From assembly GCF_002607735.1 (NCBI RefSeq), contig NZ_NBVR01000044.1, positions 35,105-99,104 of the forward strand: a stretch of DNA of 64,000 nt. Reading direction: 5' to 3'. Position numbers and translations under genes: made by a program. The first letter of the stretch is position 1, and the number at the start of each line of letters is the position of its first letter. The notes beneath the pieces were generated by a model. It saw nothing but the letters and a program-made list of their open reading frames with translations. It was not told where the DNA came from and did no database searches. Shown piece by piece: positions 1 through 9,770 of this stretch. Source of the stretch: Proteus alimentorum. Lineage in GTDB: Bacteria; Pseudomonadota; Gammaproteobacteria; Enterobacterales; Enterobacteriaceae.

Positions 1-96
1 ATTTCTATTTCTATTTCTATTTCTATTTCTATTTCTATTTCTATTTCTATTTCTATTTCTATTTCTATTTCTATTTCTATTTCTATTTCTATTTCT
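1..96. repeat. ATTTCT hexanucleotide tandem repeat (at least 16 copies)
   Basis: Sixteen perfect copies of the six-base unit ATTTCT run from the first base of the window, so the tract may extend further left. It ends at base 96. A six-base unit keeps any reading frame. As a noncoding tract it would change spacing between flanking elements by slippage. No ORF clearly uses it. Confidence 0.97.
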
Positions 97-309
97 ACAA
101 GTCATTACTCTTACCCATGCTTTTTATTTCTTGTTATGTGTTCTAGGTAAGAAAACCAAAATGATTCTTTTAACGAAAATACCCTCTTCGTCACTTAAGG
201 GTTATTAATAATTTAATTTATTGCCGAATTTTAATCTTCATAAAAAGATGAGTTAAATACGTAAAATAATTGATGGTAATTATATGAAATATAACTCTTT
301 TATTTTATC
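97..309. other. Intergenic, no gene seen
   Basis: AT-rich stretch between the hexamer repeat and the glmZ control region. I find no convincing ORF, RNA gene or terminator here. Confidence 0.6.
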
Positions 310-423
310 TGTCGGCAAATGCCAACACTCGCTATTTTTGATGTCTCCAATAGGAGACATATAATGCATTGATTTTAAATAATTAAATAATTGGTATGTT
401 CTTCTTGTCGTGAAAAAGAGACG
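310..423 (+). promoter_or_regulatory. Three GlrR-type activator sites (TGTC-N10-GACA) upstream of glmZ
   Basis: Three matches to the GlrR (YfhA) binding consensus TGTC-N10-GACA: 310-327 (TGTC-N10-AACA, one mismatch), 342-359 (TGTC-N10-GACA, perfect) and 406-423 (TGTC-N10-GACG, one mismatch). Their starts lie 32 and 64 bp apart, about three and six helical turns, so all three would face the same side of the DNA. GlrR is the response regulator of the GlrK/GlrR system and activates sigma-54 promoters of glmY and, in some enterobacteria, glmZ. Binding is inferred, not shown. Confidence 0.75.
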
Positions 424-530
424 TATATCAGACCCTATATTTTCTTTTCTATTTAGCAATAGCATGGTGAAAGCACAAACCATAGCTTCTTTATCATTGG
501 AAATGAGTAAAGCCAGAAAGGAAAACCAAC

Positions 531-543
531 ATTCAATAAGTTA
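531..543 (+). promoter_or_regulatory. Possible IHF site between GlrR sites and glmZ promoter
   Basis: ATTCAATAAGTTA matches the IHF consensus WATCAANNNNTTR with one mismatch. It lies between the GlrR sites and the sigma-54 promoter, where a DNA bend would be needed for an enhancer-type activator. AT-rich DNA gives such matches by chance, so this is tentative. Confidence 0.4.
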
Positions 544-592
544 TCTTATGCTTTTTAGAGATAGAGGGTATTTTTAATAAAAAATGAAAAAT

Positions 593-608
593 TGGCACGC
601 TAAATGCA
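593..608 (+). promoter_or_regulatory. Sigma-54 promoter of glmZ
   Basis: TGGCACGCTAAATGCA matches the sigma-54 consensus TGGCACG-N4-TTGCA with one mismatch, including the invariant GG (-24) and GC (-12). The -12 GC lies 13-14 bases before the expected glmZ 5' end at 620, the normal spacing. No good sigma-70 -10 box is visible at the right place. Confidence 0.85.
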
Positions 609-619
609 ATATGTATATT

Positions 620-823
620 GTAGATGCTCATTCCACTCCTTATGACAGCATATGGCTTCATAAACCTAGGAATGATGCAGAGCCGATTATTCGGTGCCTA
701 CGTCCACGTTAACGATGAACATCATTCATCATCAACAGGACGAAACGTTGAGTGAGGCACCATCCGTCTGTAGACCTGATTGTATATTTATGCGCCTGTA
801 TAGTTTTATACAGGCGTTTTTTT
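620..823 (+). ncRNA. glmZ: GlmZ small regulatory RNA
   Basis: Hfq-dependent sRNA that base-pairs with the glmS mRNA and activates its translation (glucosamine-6-phosphate synthase, cell envelope precursor supply). RapZ and RNase E normally process it, and the decoy sRNA GlmY protects it. The 5' end GTAGATGCTCATTCCA, the central ATGATGCAGAGCCG block and the 3' ACGTTGAGTGAGGCACC block (745-761) closely resemble E. coli GlmZ. It ends in a strong hairpin (CGCCTGTAT/ATACAGGCG, 793-816) followed by seven T residues. Its position just before hemY matches E. coli. An overlapping 68-codon ORF at 694-900 is a shadow of this RNA. Confidence 0.93.
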
Positions 824-907
824 ATATATCAATCTCATATCCATTTTGTATTCACCGCATTATCACGCTATTATCCAGCGCAAGGGTAGATTGGAGATAG
901 CATCAAT

Positions 908-1225
908 ATGATAAATAAACAAAAAGCATATCTTGCACAAGAAAAACTCTTTCTTATAGAGAAGTTTGGCCCATTATTGTTCTTTTTGATCCCTCTTATC
1001 ATGCTCATTATTGGTGGCAAATCATGGGCTAAATATGTGGCTTTTCTTTGTCAGGGGATCGCACTGATTTATATTGTCGTGTTTTATCAAGCGAGAAAAA
1101 ATTACCAGTCATTTAAGCAAGAAAATGAGAAGGGAATACCCACTCGTTTTTATCGTATTGCTTGGGTGTATGTGTTTTTGACTTTATGTGTAGAAGTGGT
1201 GTTGTTATTTCAAAGTGTCTTTTAA
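908..1225 (+). CDS. Small inner-membrane protein, unknown function
   Basis: A 105-residue protein I do not recognise. It has three likely membrane segments (about residues 20-37, 42-60 and 83-104), with a charged cytoplasmic-type stretch of Arg, Lys and Glu between the second and third. The ATG at 908 follows a GGAG about a dozen bases upstream. It lies between glmZ and the convergent hemY and shares a terminator with it. I know of no counterpart at this place in E. coli. Codon use is like its neighbours, so it is probably a real gene. Confidence 0.7.
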   Translation: MINKQKAYLAQEKLFLIEKFGPLLFFLIPLIMLIIGGKSWAKYVAFLCQGIALIYIVVFYQARKNYQSFKQENEKGIPTRFYRIAWVYVFLTLCVEVVLLFQSVF

Positions 1226-1231
1226 ATCACA

Positions 1232-1268
1232 TAAAAAAACCCTCAATAATTAATAAAGAGGGTTTTTA
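1232..1268. terminator. Bidirectional terminator between the 105-residue ORF and hemY
   Basis: Hairpin with arms AAAAACCCTC and GAGGGTTTTT, with A and T tracts on either side, so it can stop transcription from both directions. Confidence 0.85.
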
Positions 1269-1314
1269 GATCAGGTGATTAAACGATTTATGATCACGTT
1301 CTTATCGAATAAGC

Positions 1315-2535
1315 TTATTTACTTTTTTTCGGCTCTTCAAAAATGACAGAATCCTTTTTCAGTGTCATTAATAAAGCATCTTTACGCACTTTCGCCGACT
1401 CTTCCGATTTTTTCTGTTTATCTAATGCATCAGCAAGCCACGCAAAGTCATGAACATCAGGACGCTGTTTTAACGCATTACGAAAAGCCTCTTCAGCTTG
1501 GGTCCATTGTCCTTGTTGCATTGCAATCTGACCTAATGTGCTATTGAGTAATGGCGTTGGTCCATGTTGTTTAATTAATGAATTGAGTACTTTCAAAATA
1601 ACGTTGGCATCTGTATTTTTTAAACGAGGGAGTAGTAAGATCAAGCGTTCATCATACTGGCGTTTAACACCGTCTAAGATGATCGTTTGAGCAGTATCAG
1701 GATCGTTACACTCAATAAGGTGTTCAGCCAAAACGACGCGCAAGGCATTATCGTGATGGACTTTACGCGGCTGTGCTTTCCACCAATTTTTCAGTCCATC
1801 ACAGCCACTTTCGGACATCTTTTGCCCCATAATACCGATATAGGCTTTTTGGCGTAGTTGCGCGAGTTCATCATCCGTATGTAATGCAATTTTTTGCATG
1901 GAAGGAATGATATCAAGCAATGCTTGCCAAGCGCCTGTTCGTGTATAAGCAGCTTCTGCAAGGCGTAATACTTCTGGATGGCGTGGCGCTTGATTTAATA
2001 ACTCATCAACCCCAGTACGCGCGGCATGATTTTCGTTTTGTGCTAATAAAATACGCACTCGTGTGATATCAACAGGAAGCTGATTTGTATCGGCAAGCTC
2101 GGCTGCGCGTTCAAGGTGTTGTTGAACTCGGAATTCATCACCTCGTTGTTGTGCGGCTTCAGCGGCTAATAGGTAGTTTACAACAGGCTGTTCTGCATAA
2201 TCTGCATTACGGCTCATTAGTTTTTCAACTTCTTTAAAATCACCTTCCGCTAATTTCATTAATGCCATACTGGTTTGTTTGCGTGCACGATTACGTTTAC
2301 GGAAAGAAAACCAACTATATGCTTTTGAGCCTGTACCAATAAAGCGGCGATAACTCCAACCAATCAGCAACAATGCTAATTGTAGTAAAACAAACATAAT
2401 GACAAGGCTAGTCACACTGGTTTCAATATCCCAATCATCAGTTTGTATAAGCACATAACCTTGATGACCTGCCAATAGTGGACCAAAAATGATGCCTGCA
2501 ATAAGCACCACAAAAAGGAGCAGTATTTTTAACAT
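1315..2535 (-). CDS. hemY: HemY, membrane TPR protein of the haem operon
   Basis: A 406-residue inner-membrane protein, last gene of hemCDXY. Two N-terminal membrane segments (about residues 1-22 and 42-62) anchor a long helical region with tetratricopeptide-like repeats, seen as repeated Ala/Leu-rich helix pairs and clear near residues 330-370. Despite its name, the enterobacterial protein is not protoporphyrinogen oxidase. A scaffolding role in haem biosynthesis is proposed for the family. The start ATG lies 4 bases after the hemX stop, so the two are translationally linked. Length matches E. coli HemY (about 398). Confidence 0.95.
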   Translation of the reverse strand: MLKILLLFVVLIAGIIFGPLLAGHQGYVLIQTDDWDIETSVTSLVIMFVLLQLALLLIGWSYRRFIGTGSKAYSWFSFRKRNRARKQTSMALMKLAEGDFKEVEKLMSRNADYAEQPVVNYLLAAEAAQQRGDEFRVQQHLERAAELADTNQLPVDITRVRILLAQNENHAARTGVDELLNQAPRHPEVLRLAEAAYTRTGAWQALLDIIPSMQKIALHTDDELAQLRQKAYIGIMGQKMSESGCDGLKNWWKAQPRKVHHDNALRVVLAEHLIECNDPDTAQTIILDGVKRQYDERLILLLPRLKNTDANVILKVLNSLIKQHGPTPLLNSTLGQIAMQQGQWTQAEEAFRNALKQRPDVHDFAWLADALDKQKKSEESAKVRKDALLMTLKKDSVIFEEPKKSK

Positions 2536-2539
2536 AAGC

Positions 2540-3808
2540 TTATTCTCCTTGTCGTGTTACTGGTGCATCAACAGTTGTGCTATCAGCTGCAGCATCTTGT
2601 ACGCTTTCTGATGCATTATGTTCAGCTTCTACGGCTTGGGCATCTTGGGCTTCTACAGCTTGTGCTTCAGCAACTTGTGGCTCTGCATACTCATTTTTTG
2701 CCAGCAAATTGCGGATTTGTTTTTCTACACGTTTTTCTAGCAATGTTGGGCTTTTCAATTCTGATGGCATTGCAAGCGTAATAGGCTGTTTCTCTAATTC
2801 AGATACTGTATCTAAAAATGCGGTTGTACTTGGATCAGAGGTATCAAAGTAAGCTCGTACCCAAGTGGATACCGCTTCCAGTGATTGCTGATAAATTTCA
2901 GTTTGGTGACGAGGCACTGCTTGAGAAGCAATTAATAAACGCGAACGGATATTTTCACGTAAATAGACATCTTGATTCGGTGCTAATAAAGGAACGGCAG
3001 CAGTATCACGACGACGAATGGTAATAAAATCATCCATAAAGCTTTTCCAGCTTTTGCTTAGATTCTGTTTCCAATCAGAAAGTGAACCTGAAATAGTTTC
3101 ATCGTTCTTATCCATTGGTGAGCCATTACGCTCAAAACCAGCTAAACGGAGATTATCAATCTGATTCGCTAACTGGTTTAATTGTAAGATGATGCCATCA
3201 TTATCAATTTTAGTGAGTGCGGCTAAATTGCTGATATCTTCATTAATAGCACGACGGATCTCAAGTAAACTCGGATCGTTCATTTCTGCTAAGCTACTAT
3301 CGGCACCTTTTAATAGACTGACTGCGGTCACAACATCTTGATCATTCCATAACTTACGACCGGCCATTTTCACCATAAAATCGGCTTGTGCTAATAGCCA
3401 ACTTTTGACATCTGCACTGGAAATAGCGGCAAAGCGTGTTTGTAGATCTTGAATTTGGCGCTCTGTTGTTTGGCGCTCGCTTTGTAACTTATCGATAGTC
3501 TGTTTTTGTGAATTAAACATGCTATCAATATTGTCAAAGCGTTGTTGATATGTATTTTGGCGTTGTTGTAATTGGGCTAGCTCAGATTTGAGTGATTGAT
3601 TTTCTGCACTCAACGTTGATGCTTGTTGATTGGTGTAATAGTAAAGGCTACCACCGATTGCCAAAATAACAAGGATAGCAACAGCACTTCCAATTAGGCC
3701 TGAGCGCTTGTTATTAACAGGTTTGACTTCCTGATAGCGGACATTCTCATCAGCTTTAGCTGCATCTTTTGGCAAGTCATTATCATTTGTATTTTTCTGT
3801 TCCGTCAT
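2540..3808 (-). CDS. hemX: HemX, inner-membrane protein of the haem operon
   Basis: A 422-residue protein with one N-terminal membrane segment (about residues 37-57) after a charged cytoplasmic leader, then a Gln-rich coiled coil (about 65-135) and a periplasmic alpha-helical domain. It was once annotated as uroporphyrin-III C-methyltransferase, but it lacks the SAM-binding methyltransferase motifs, and its role is not settled. The C-terminus holds short degenerate repeats of the VEAQ/AEAQ type (around residues 370-395), a low-complexity acidic tail. It lies between hemD (20-base gap) and hemY (4-base gap). Confidence 0.95.
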   Translation of the reverse strand: MTEQKNTNDNDLPKDAAKADENVRYQEVKPVNNKRSGLIGSAVAILVILAIGGSLYYYTNQQASTLSAENQSLKSELAQLQQRQNTYQQRFDNIDSMFNSQKQTIDKLQSERQTTERQIQDLQTRFAAISSADVKSWLLAQADFMVKMAGRKLWNDQDVVTAVSLLKGADSSLAEMNDPSLLEIRRAINEDISNLAALTKIDNDGIILQLNQLANQIDNLRLAGFERNGSPMDKNDETISGSLSDWKQNLSKSWKSFMDDFITIRRRDTAAVPLLAPNQDVYLRENIRSRLLIASQAVPRHQTEIYQQSLEAVSTWVRAYFDTSDPSTTAFLDTVSELEKQPITLAMPSELKSPTLLEKRVEKQIRNLLAKNEYAEPQVAEAQAVEAQDAQAVEAEHNASESVQDAAADSTTVDAPVTRQGE

Positions 3809-3828
3809 ATCGGCGTCTCATTTAGGTT

Positions 3829-4566
3829 CTATATTAATGCATGAAATAAAGCATCATTATTGGCACTTTCAGCAACGGTGACAGTTTCCCACCCTAATGT
3901 TTTTGCTATTGTTGCTAATCGTTCACTGACTACCAGTAAATGGCAGTTTAACAGCCATGCTTTTTTAGATTCAGCGACCAGATCAAAGAGTTGTTGTAAC
4001 ATTTCACCGCTAGTGACAACAAGCGTATCAACCTGTGCTTTTTCCCATTGAAGCGCAAAGTCCTCAGGGGAATAATGAATAAATAGGCGTTGGTAACATT
4101 CGCATTCATCAACGATTGCGCCTCGTTGACTTAATGTTGTTGCGAGTAAGTCACGACCCCCGTTACCTCTAAGCAGTAATATTTGTTTGTTTTTCACCTG
4201 ATTAAGCGCAGGAAGATCAAGAAGATCTTCACTGGTTTCTCCTTGCTCAGGGTAGCAAATTGGAAGACTGCTTAAATATTGGAAATCTTTCGCTGTGCTT
4301 TGACCTATACCATAATAGGATAGCGTATCTGGCCATGATTGTTGTAATTGATTTAGCTGCCAGTTTGCGTATGACACCGCATTTTTGGAAAGTAAAAACA
4401 CACAATCACCCGCCCTTAATCCTTTTAGTTTAGCATCTAATAAAGAGAGTTCACGACCTGCGGTGATCTCTATTAAAGGTGCTTGAAAGGCTGTTTTCCC
4501 CGCATCAATTAAACGCTGGGTTAATGCCTTCCCTGCTGGGTTGGGGCGAGTAACTAAAATACTCAT
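3829..4566 (-). CDS. hemD: Uroporphyrinogen-III synthase
   Basis: A 245-residue cytoplasmic enzyme that cyclises hydroxymethylbilane to uroporphyrinogen III with inversion of ring D, the branch-point step of tetrapyrrole synthesis. It opens with the family start [18 protein letters not shown] and has the two-lobed HemD pattern, including [12 protein letters not shown] near the middle and [12 protein letters not shown] in the second lobe. The start codon overlaps the hemC stop by 4 bases (ATGA), typical of this operon. Length equals the E. coli enzyme within one residue. Confidence 0.97.
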   Translation of the reverse strand: MSILVTRPNPAGKALTQRLIDAGKTAFQAPLIEITAGRELSLLDAKLKGLRAGDCVFLLSKNAVSYANWQLNQLQQSWPDTLSYYGIGQSTAKDFQYLSSLPICYPEQGETSEDLLDLPALNQVKNKQILLLRGNGGRDLLATTLSQRGAIVDECECYQRLFIHYSPEDFALQWEKAQVDTLVVTSGEMLQQLFDLVAESKKAWLLNCHLLVVSERLATIAKTLGWETVTVAESANNDALFHALI

Positions 4567-5504
4567 GCTGGTGTGCTGCCCTGGTACACTGCCGTTAAAA
4601 TAGCTCGTGCACCTTTATCTAAAAGCTCCTCTGCCAATGAGATACCTGCGGCTTCAGCATCTTTAGGAGTCACTAAACGTTCGCCACGTAAAATAGTTTT
4701 GCCATCAGGCGAACCGACTAAAGCACGTAACCAAATTTTGTCTTTTTGCCAAATGGCATAGCTTCCAATAGGAACTTGGCAACCGCCTTCAAGACGCGTA
4801 TTCATTGCACGCTCTGCTTTAACGCAAATTGCAGTGCGTGAGTGATTGAGAGCATCTAATCGTTGGCGAGTTTCATTGTCATCTAAGCGACACTCAATTC
4901 CCACTGCACCTTGTCCAACCGCAGGTAAAGATTGCTCAGCAGATAATGGTGTGCGAATACGTTCGTTAAGACCTAGGCGCTTTAAGCCAGCAACGGCAAG
5001 AATAATGGCATCGTAATCACCATTATCTAATTTCCCTAAGCGAGTACCTACATTACCCCGTAAATCACGAATAATTAGGTCTGGGCGCTGTGCTTTTAAT
5101 TGGCATTGGCGGCGTAAACTGGATGTACCTACGATGCTACCCGCAGGAAGCTCTTCCAAAGAATCATAATGATTAGAGACAAAGGCATCACGAGGATCTT
5201 CGCGTTCACAAATAGTCACTAACCCTAAGCCTTCTGGGAAATCAATAGGAACATCTTTCATAGAGTGAACGGCAATATCTGCGCGTGATTCAAGTAGAGC
5301 CAGTTCTAACTCTTTTACAAATAGCCCTTTGCCACCTACTTTAGCTAAAGGTGTATCTAAAATGATGTCACCTTTAGTGACCATTGGTACTAATTCGACG
5401 ACTAAACCTGGATGAGTAAGTTGTAGTTGTTCTTTCACGTAAAGTGCCTGCCACATAGCAAGAGGGCTTTGGCGGGTAGCAATACGGATGGTACTTTTTG
5501 ACAT
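4563..5504 (-). CDS. hemC: Porphobilinogen deaminase (hydroxymethylbilane synthase)
   Basis: A 313-residue cytoplasmic enzyme that joins four porphobilinogens into hydroxymethylbilane. The dipyrromethane cofactor attaches to the Cys of GGCQVPIG, here residue 242, the same number as in E. coli. Other family signatures are [21 protein letters not shown] and the N-terminal [14 protein letters not shown]. It is the first gene of hemCDXY. Its promoter must lie in the long spacer shared with the divergent cyaA. Confidence 0.98.
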   Translation of the reverse strand: MSKSTIRIATRQSPLAMWQALYVKEQLQLTHPGLVVELVPMVTKGDIILDTPLAKVGGKGLFVKELELALLESRADIAVHSMKDVPIDFPEGLGLVTICEREDPRDAFVSNHYDSLEELPAGSIVGTSSLRRQCQLKAQRPDLIIRDLRGNVGTRLGKLDNGDYDAIILAVAGLKRLGLNERIRTPLSAEQSLPAVGQGAVGIECRLDDNETRQRLDALNHSRTAICVKAERAMNTRLEGGCQVPIGSYAIWQKDKIWLRALVGSPDGKTILRGERLVTPKDAEAAGISLAEELLDKGARAILTAVYQGSTPA

Positions 5505-6335
5505 AATAGTATTATCTCTTCCGAGCGATTAGCGATATTTTTGTTTAGAAATAAGGCATTGTTTTAACACTTTAAGGCTCAATTTTCCAGTTAAGGCGCT
5601 TTGTGTCGTAATAACAATGAAAGAAATGAGGGCGTCATCGAAAAAGAAAAAAAGAAAGGAGAAATAAAAAATAAGTAAATTACTAATGGATACTATTGGA
5701 TTTAGTTATTTTCAGAGTTTTATTCTTTTTATATCTATATAAAAAGTGTGGTTATTTACAAAATTAAAACATTGGGTTAATTTTGTTAACAATTGATGGG
5801 TGAGAAGTAATATAAATATTATGTTCAATCTGAACATATTGATAAAACAACTATTATTTTAAATTTACTTATTTTTCTTATTATTTTTTAATATATAAAA
5901 ACACGATAAATTTTAACAAAATTATTATTAAATAAAAGAACGAGAAATAATAAAAATAGAGAAAAGAATTTAGTCTTAAATTAAATAAAAAACTAATAAA
6001 AATTAAATATTATTTTAAATATTATTATCGCAACATTAAAAATAGAATTCTTATTTTAAGTATAAAAATCAAAAACAATCAAAAAATAGAAATAATTCAT
6101 TGTTATCAATCAGTTGTTTTTATTTTTGTTTTTTTATCTATTTTTTATGTTTTATTAAGATTTATTTTCAGTTTCATCATTAAGTAAACAGGGGTTTTTG
6201 TGGGATAAAGGAAGGATTGAGAGATTTTTTTTATCATTTTATCTATAAGTAAAATAATGTATCCATATGATTGTAAATATATTTATTTGATGGCTTTACA
6301 CGATTAAGCGCTTAAATATCACTTTTAGATCTTGG
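5505..6335. other. Long AT-rich spacer between hemC and cyaA, no gene seen
   Basis: Divergent intergenic region, close to 1 kb from the hemC start to the cyaA start, much longer than I recall for E. coli. The middle (about 5640-6300) is extremely AT-rich with many A and T runs, the kind of DNA bound by H-NS. I see no ORF with normal codon use, no RNA gene and no long repeat. The hemC promoter and distal cyaA control must lie here. Confidence 0.7.
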
Positions 6336-6372
6336 TGCTATATTTTGAGTTCCTCTTTACGCCTTGCGCTCA

Positions 6373-6394
6373 AGGTGTTAAATTGATCACGTTT
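6373..6394 (+). promoter_or_regulatory. CRP site in the cyaA promoter region
   Basis: A 22-base match to the CRP consensus: TGTTA-N6-TCACG in place of TGTGA-N6-TCACA. The same sequence, GGTGTTAAATTGATCACG, is the CRP site I recall in the E. coli cyaA promoter, where cAMP-CRP represses. The TTAAAT inside it (6378-6383) could be the -10 box, giving direct occlusion. A separate extended -10 (TGCTATATT, 6336-6344) lies upstream. Confidence 0.75.
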
Positions 6395-6501
6395 CCGAGA
6401 TTTTGTTAGTAAAGTTTTATCTATTAATATTACCTAACTCAACCTTGGTCACTTATAAACTCAGATTCTACTATCTTCTTAGTATTGTTCAGGCGAAACT
6501 C

Positions 6502-9096
6502 TTGTATCTTTATATTGAAACACTGAAGCAACGGCTGGATGCGATTAATCAACTCAGACTGGAACGAGCATTTGCATCGATGTGTGATGTTTTTAAACAG
6601 GTCTATGGTTTAATTCCTGTTTTATTGCATTACCACCATCCTGAGTTGCCCGGCTACATACAAGGAAATGTTCCTCACGGTACATGTTTCTTTGAACCTG
6701 ATGACATGCAACGTCAATGGGCGAATAAGCTGGTTAACGCATTATGTGATGATCCGATGGATGGATACGCCAATGGAGAGCTGCCAATTACTGGCATCTA
6801 TTCAATGGGGAGTACCTCTTCTATTGGTCAAAGTCACTGCTCCGATATTGATATTTGGGTCTGCCATCAATCATGGCTAGATCAAGATGAGCGTGCACTT
6901 TTACAACGCAAATGCCAATTGATTGAACAATGGGCTGGCGAACTAGGTATTGATGTTACATTTTTCTTAATTGATGAAAATAGATTTCGTCACCACGCAA
7001 GCGGTAGCTTAGGTGGAGAAGATTGTGGCTCTACTCAACATATTCTTTTACTTGATGAGTTTTATCGTACAGCGGTACGTCTAGCAGGTAAACGCTTGCT
7101 ATGGACGATGGTACCTATTGAAGAAGAACATCATTATGATGAATATGTTAATTCCCTTTATGCTCAAGGTGTATTAACGCCAAATGAGTGGCTAGATCTA
7201 GGGGGTTTAGGTGAACTTTCTGCTGAAGAGTACTTTGGCGCAAGTTTATGGCAACTCTATAAAAGTGTCGATTCACCTTATAAAGCGGTACTAAAAAGTA
7301 TTTTATTAGAAGCCTATTCAGCGGATTACCCTAATGGGAAGTTGCTGGCATTAGAAATGAAACAACATCTACACCGTGGCGAAATCGTTAATTATGGTTT
7401 AGATGCTTATTGTATGATGCTTGAGCGAGTCACTCGCTATTTGGTTTCTATCAATGATTTAACACGCCTTGATCTTATTCGTCGTTGTTTCTACCTGAAA
7501 GTGTGTGAAAAATTATCTAACGAAAAAACACCCAACGAACCAGAAGGTTGGAGACGACAAGTCTTATTGCAATTGGTCACTCAATGGCAATGGGATAATG
7601 AGCGTTTAACAGTACTCGATACGCGTGATAGCTGGAAAATCGAGCGTGTGCGTGATGCACACAATGAATTATTAGATACGATGATGCAAAGCTATCGTAA
7701 TCTTATCCGTTTCGCACGTCGTAATAATTTAAGTGTCAGTGCAAGTCCACAAGATATCGGTGTTCTAACACGTAAACTTTACGCTGCGTTTGAAGCATTG
7801 CCCGGCAAAGTCACACTGGTTAATCCACAAATTTCACCTGATTTATCAGAGTCACATTTAACCTTTATTTATGTACCACAAGGTCGAGCAAATCGTAGCG
7901 GATGGTATTTATATAATCGCGCCCCTGATTTTGAAAATATCGTTGGACATCAACCACTAGAATATAACCGCTATTTAAATAAATTAGTGGCATGGTCTTA
8001 TTTTAATGGGCTGTTAACGAAAGAGTCTCGAGTTTATATTCATCAAGGAGGATCCTCTTGTGATGAAATTAAACTGCATGAATTAGTTAGAGATATGTCG
8101 AACCATTTTCCGATCAGACTGCCCGCACCAACGCCTAAGGCACTGTATAGCCCTTGTGAAATTAGACACTTAGCCATTATTGTTAATCTTGAGACTGATC
8201 CAACTGAACGTTTTTCTGATCAAGTGGTTCATTTTGATTTTAGAAAATTGGATGTTTTTAGCTTTGGTGAAGAGCAACAATGTTTAATTGGCAGCATTGA
8301 TTTGTTATATCGCAACTCATGGAATGAAGTGAGAACCTTGCATTTTAGCGGCACACAATCAATGCTGGAATCTCTGAAAACGATTTTAGGTAAAATGCAT
8401 CAAGATGCGGCTCCACCGGCCTCTGTTGAAGTATTTTGTTATAGCCAACATTTGCGTGGTTTGATCCGTACTCGTGTTCAGCAGTTAGTTTCAGAATGTA
8501 TTGAATTACGATTATCAACGAATCGTTTAGAGCCGGGTCGTTTTAAAGCTTTACGCATTGCTGGACAAACGTGGGGATTGTTCTTTGAACGCCTCAATGT
8601 GTCAGTACAAAAATTAGAGAATGCGATCGATTTTTATGGGGCGATTTCCTATAACAAATTACATGGGTTGCCCGTTAAACTTGATAAAGATGCCCGTTAT
8701 TTACCCGCAGTGATTGATGGCTTTGCCTGTGAAGGAATTATTCAATTCTTCTTTGAAACCACTGAAGATAATAATGTTTTTAATATCTATATATTAGATG
8801 AATCTAATCGCGTTGAAATTTATTCCCATTGTGAGGGCAGTAAAGAAGAGTTAGTGAAAGATGTTAGCCGTTTCTACTCTTCATCTCATGACCGATTTAC
8901 ATATGGTTCGAGCTTTATTAATTTTAATCTGCCGCAGTTTTATCAAATTGTGAAAGTGGAAGGATCAACACAAGTGTTACCTTTTGCTGGGGGATCCTTT
9001 GGTAAGTTATCCGATCTGGGTAGTAAAGAAGTTCAACCTGAGATGAATGTTGTTGCCCACGGATTTACAGATTATAAAGCGGTGCAACACTCTTAA
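6502..9096 (+). CDS. cyaA: Class I adenylate cyclase
   Basis: Makes cAMP from ATP for CRP-dependent control. The N-terminal half carries the catalytic motif [20 protein letters not shown] (around residues 98-117); the C-terminal half is the regulatory region that responds to phosphorylated EIIA-Glc. I place the start at TTG 6502, giving [18 protein letters not shown], because E. coli CyaA starts with the same peptide at a TTG and homology stops there. The longer upstream frame from 6403 would add 33 non-homologous residues. Length is then 864, against 848 in E. coli. A weak start codon and weak ribosome site (AGG at 6491) fit the low synthesis known for this enzyme. Confidence 0.97.
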   Translation: MYLYIETLKQRLDAINQLRLERAFASMCDVFKQVYGLIPVLLHYHHPELPGYIQGNVPHGTCFFEPDDMQRQWANKLVNALCDDPMDGYANGELPITGIYSMGSTSSIGQSHCSDIDIWVCHQSWLDQDERALLQRKCQLIEQWAGELGIDVTFFLIDENRFRHHASGSLGGEDCGSTQHILLLDEFYRTAVRLAGKRLLWTMVPIEEEHHYDEYVNSLYAQGVLTPNEWLDLGGLGELSAEEYFGASLWQLYKSVDSPYKAVLKSILLEAYSADYPNGKLLALEMKQHLHRGEIVNYGLDAYCMMLERVTRYLVSINDLTRLDLIRRCFYLKVCEKLSNEKTPNEPEGWRRQVLLQLVTQWQWDNERLTVLDTRDSWKIERVRDAHNELLDTMMQSYRNLIRFARRNNLSVSASPQDIGVLTRKLYAAFEALPGKVTLVNPQISPDLSESHLTFIYVPQGRANRSGWYLYNRAPDFENIVGHQPLEYNRYLNKLVAWSYFNGLLTKESRVYIHQGGSSCDEIKLHELVRDMSNHFPIRLPAPTPKALYSPCEIRHLAIIVNLETDPTERFSDQVVHFDFRKLDVFSFGEEQQCLIGSIDLLYRNSWNEVRTLHFSGTQSMLESLKTILGKMHQDAAPPASVEVFCYSQHLRGLIRTRVQQLVSECIELRLSTNRLEPGRFKALRIAGQTWGLFFERLNVSVQKLENAIDFYGAISYNKLHGLPVKLDKDARYLPAVIDGFACEGIIQFFFETTEDNNVFNIYILDESNRVEIYSHCEGSKEELVKDVSRFYSSSHDRFTYGSSFINFNLPQFYQIVKVEGSTQVLPFAGGSFGKLSDLGSKEVQPEMNVVAHGFTDYKAVQHS

Positions 9097-9164
9097 TTGA
9101 GTACAAGCCAATAAACACAAATGGGAGCTTTGATAGCTCCCATTATTGTTGTTAACTGCGCTTC

Positions 9165-9488
9165 TTAGAAAGAAAACGCTTCTCCACTTTGTTCTGTTAT
9201 TGCGTGTGCCAGCATGGTTAAAAATTCACCGCCACTTCTATCACAAATCCATTGTTCATCTTTCCAATCAAAGTGATAGCCACCAGCGCGTGTCGCTAAC
9301 CAAACTTGATGAAATGCTTCTTGGCGATTAATAATAATTTTGCTATTATTTTCAAAGGTTAATGTCATTACACCGCCATTGATTTCACAATCAATATCTG
9401 CGTCACCTTCATAATTATCAATAGTTTGTTCTATTTCTGACAAGAGTTCGTCAGCTAATTGGTGAAATTCACTGTCGTTCATCTTCAT
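9165..9488 (-). CDS. cyaY: CyaY, bacterial frataxin
   Basis: A 107-residue iron-binding protein of the frataxin fold that modulates iron-sulphur cluster assembly at IscS/IscU. The acidic first helix ([19 protein letters not shown]) and the strand motifs [18 protein letters not shown] and [19 protein letters not shown] are family hallmarks. It is convergent with cyaA and divergent from lptM, as in E. coli. I would expect it in the cytoplasm. Confidence 0.96.
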   Translation of the reverse strand: MKMNDSEFHQLADELLSEIEQTIDNYEGDADIDCEINGGVMTLTFENNSKIIINRQEAFHQVWLATRAGGYHFDWKDEQWICDRSGGEFLTMLAHAITEQSGEAFSF

Positions 9489-9561
9489 TTCCTATTTGCT
9501 TTTCGAGATCTAACTGCGATTATAGAGGATATTAACCAAATAAATGACAGGCAGATTTCGA

Positions 9562-9729
9562 ATGAAAACGTATTTACGTTGCACTCTTGCTATAATAACA
9601 CTGATTTCTCTTTCTGGTTGTGGCTTGAAAGGCCCTCTTTATTTCCCTCCTGAAGATACTCAGGCAAAAATGACACAGTCATCCCAGCCAACCCAGCAAG
9701 TTGAGAGCGCCTCAACTCAGACCAATTAG
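9562..9729 (+). CDS. lptM: LptM (YifL), small outer-membrane lipoprotein
   Basis: A 55-residue lipoprotein with a 19-residue signal peptide ending in the lipobox LSGC, followed by the conserved [10 protein letters not shown] that defines the YifL/LptM family. LptM binds the LptD-LptE translocon and helps its oxidative maturation. I chose ATG 9562 because it gives a normal lipoprotein signal peptide and aligns with the E. coli start; an in-frame ATG at 9544 is possible. It lies upstream of dapF, as in E. coli. Confidence 0.92.
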   Translation: MKTYLRCTLAIITLISLSGCGLKGPLYFPPEDTQAKMTQSSQPTQQVESASTQTN

Positions 9730-9770
9730 TCAATCTTAGAAACGGTAATTTCGTTTCAGGCAGGGGCAAG

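Noticed and set aside
280-483. 67-codon ORF on the minus strand
   Set aside because: It overlaps the three GlrR-type sites upstream of glmZ, has no clear ribosome site and an odd composition; the regulatory reading is better supported.
694-900. 68-codon ORF on the plus strand
   Set aside because: It runs through the GlmZ RNA and its terminator, so it is a shadow.
2540-3808. HemX as uroporphyrin-III methyltransferase
   Set aside because: The historical name is not supported: there are no SAM-methyltransferase motifs, only a membrane anchor, a coiled coil and a helical domain.
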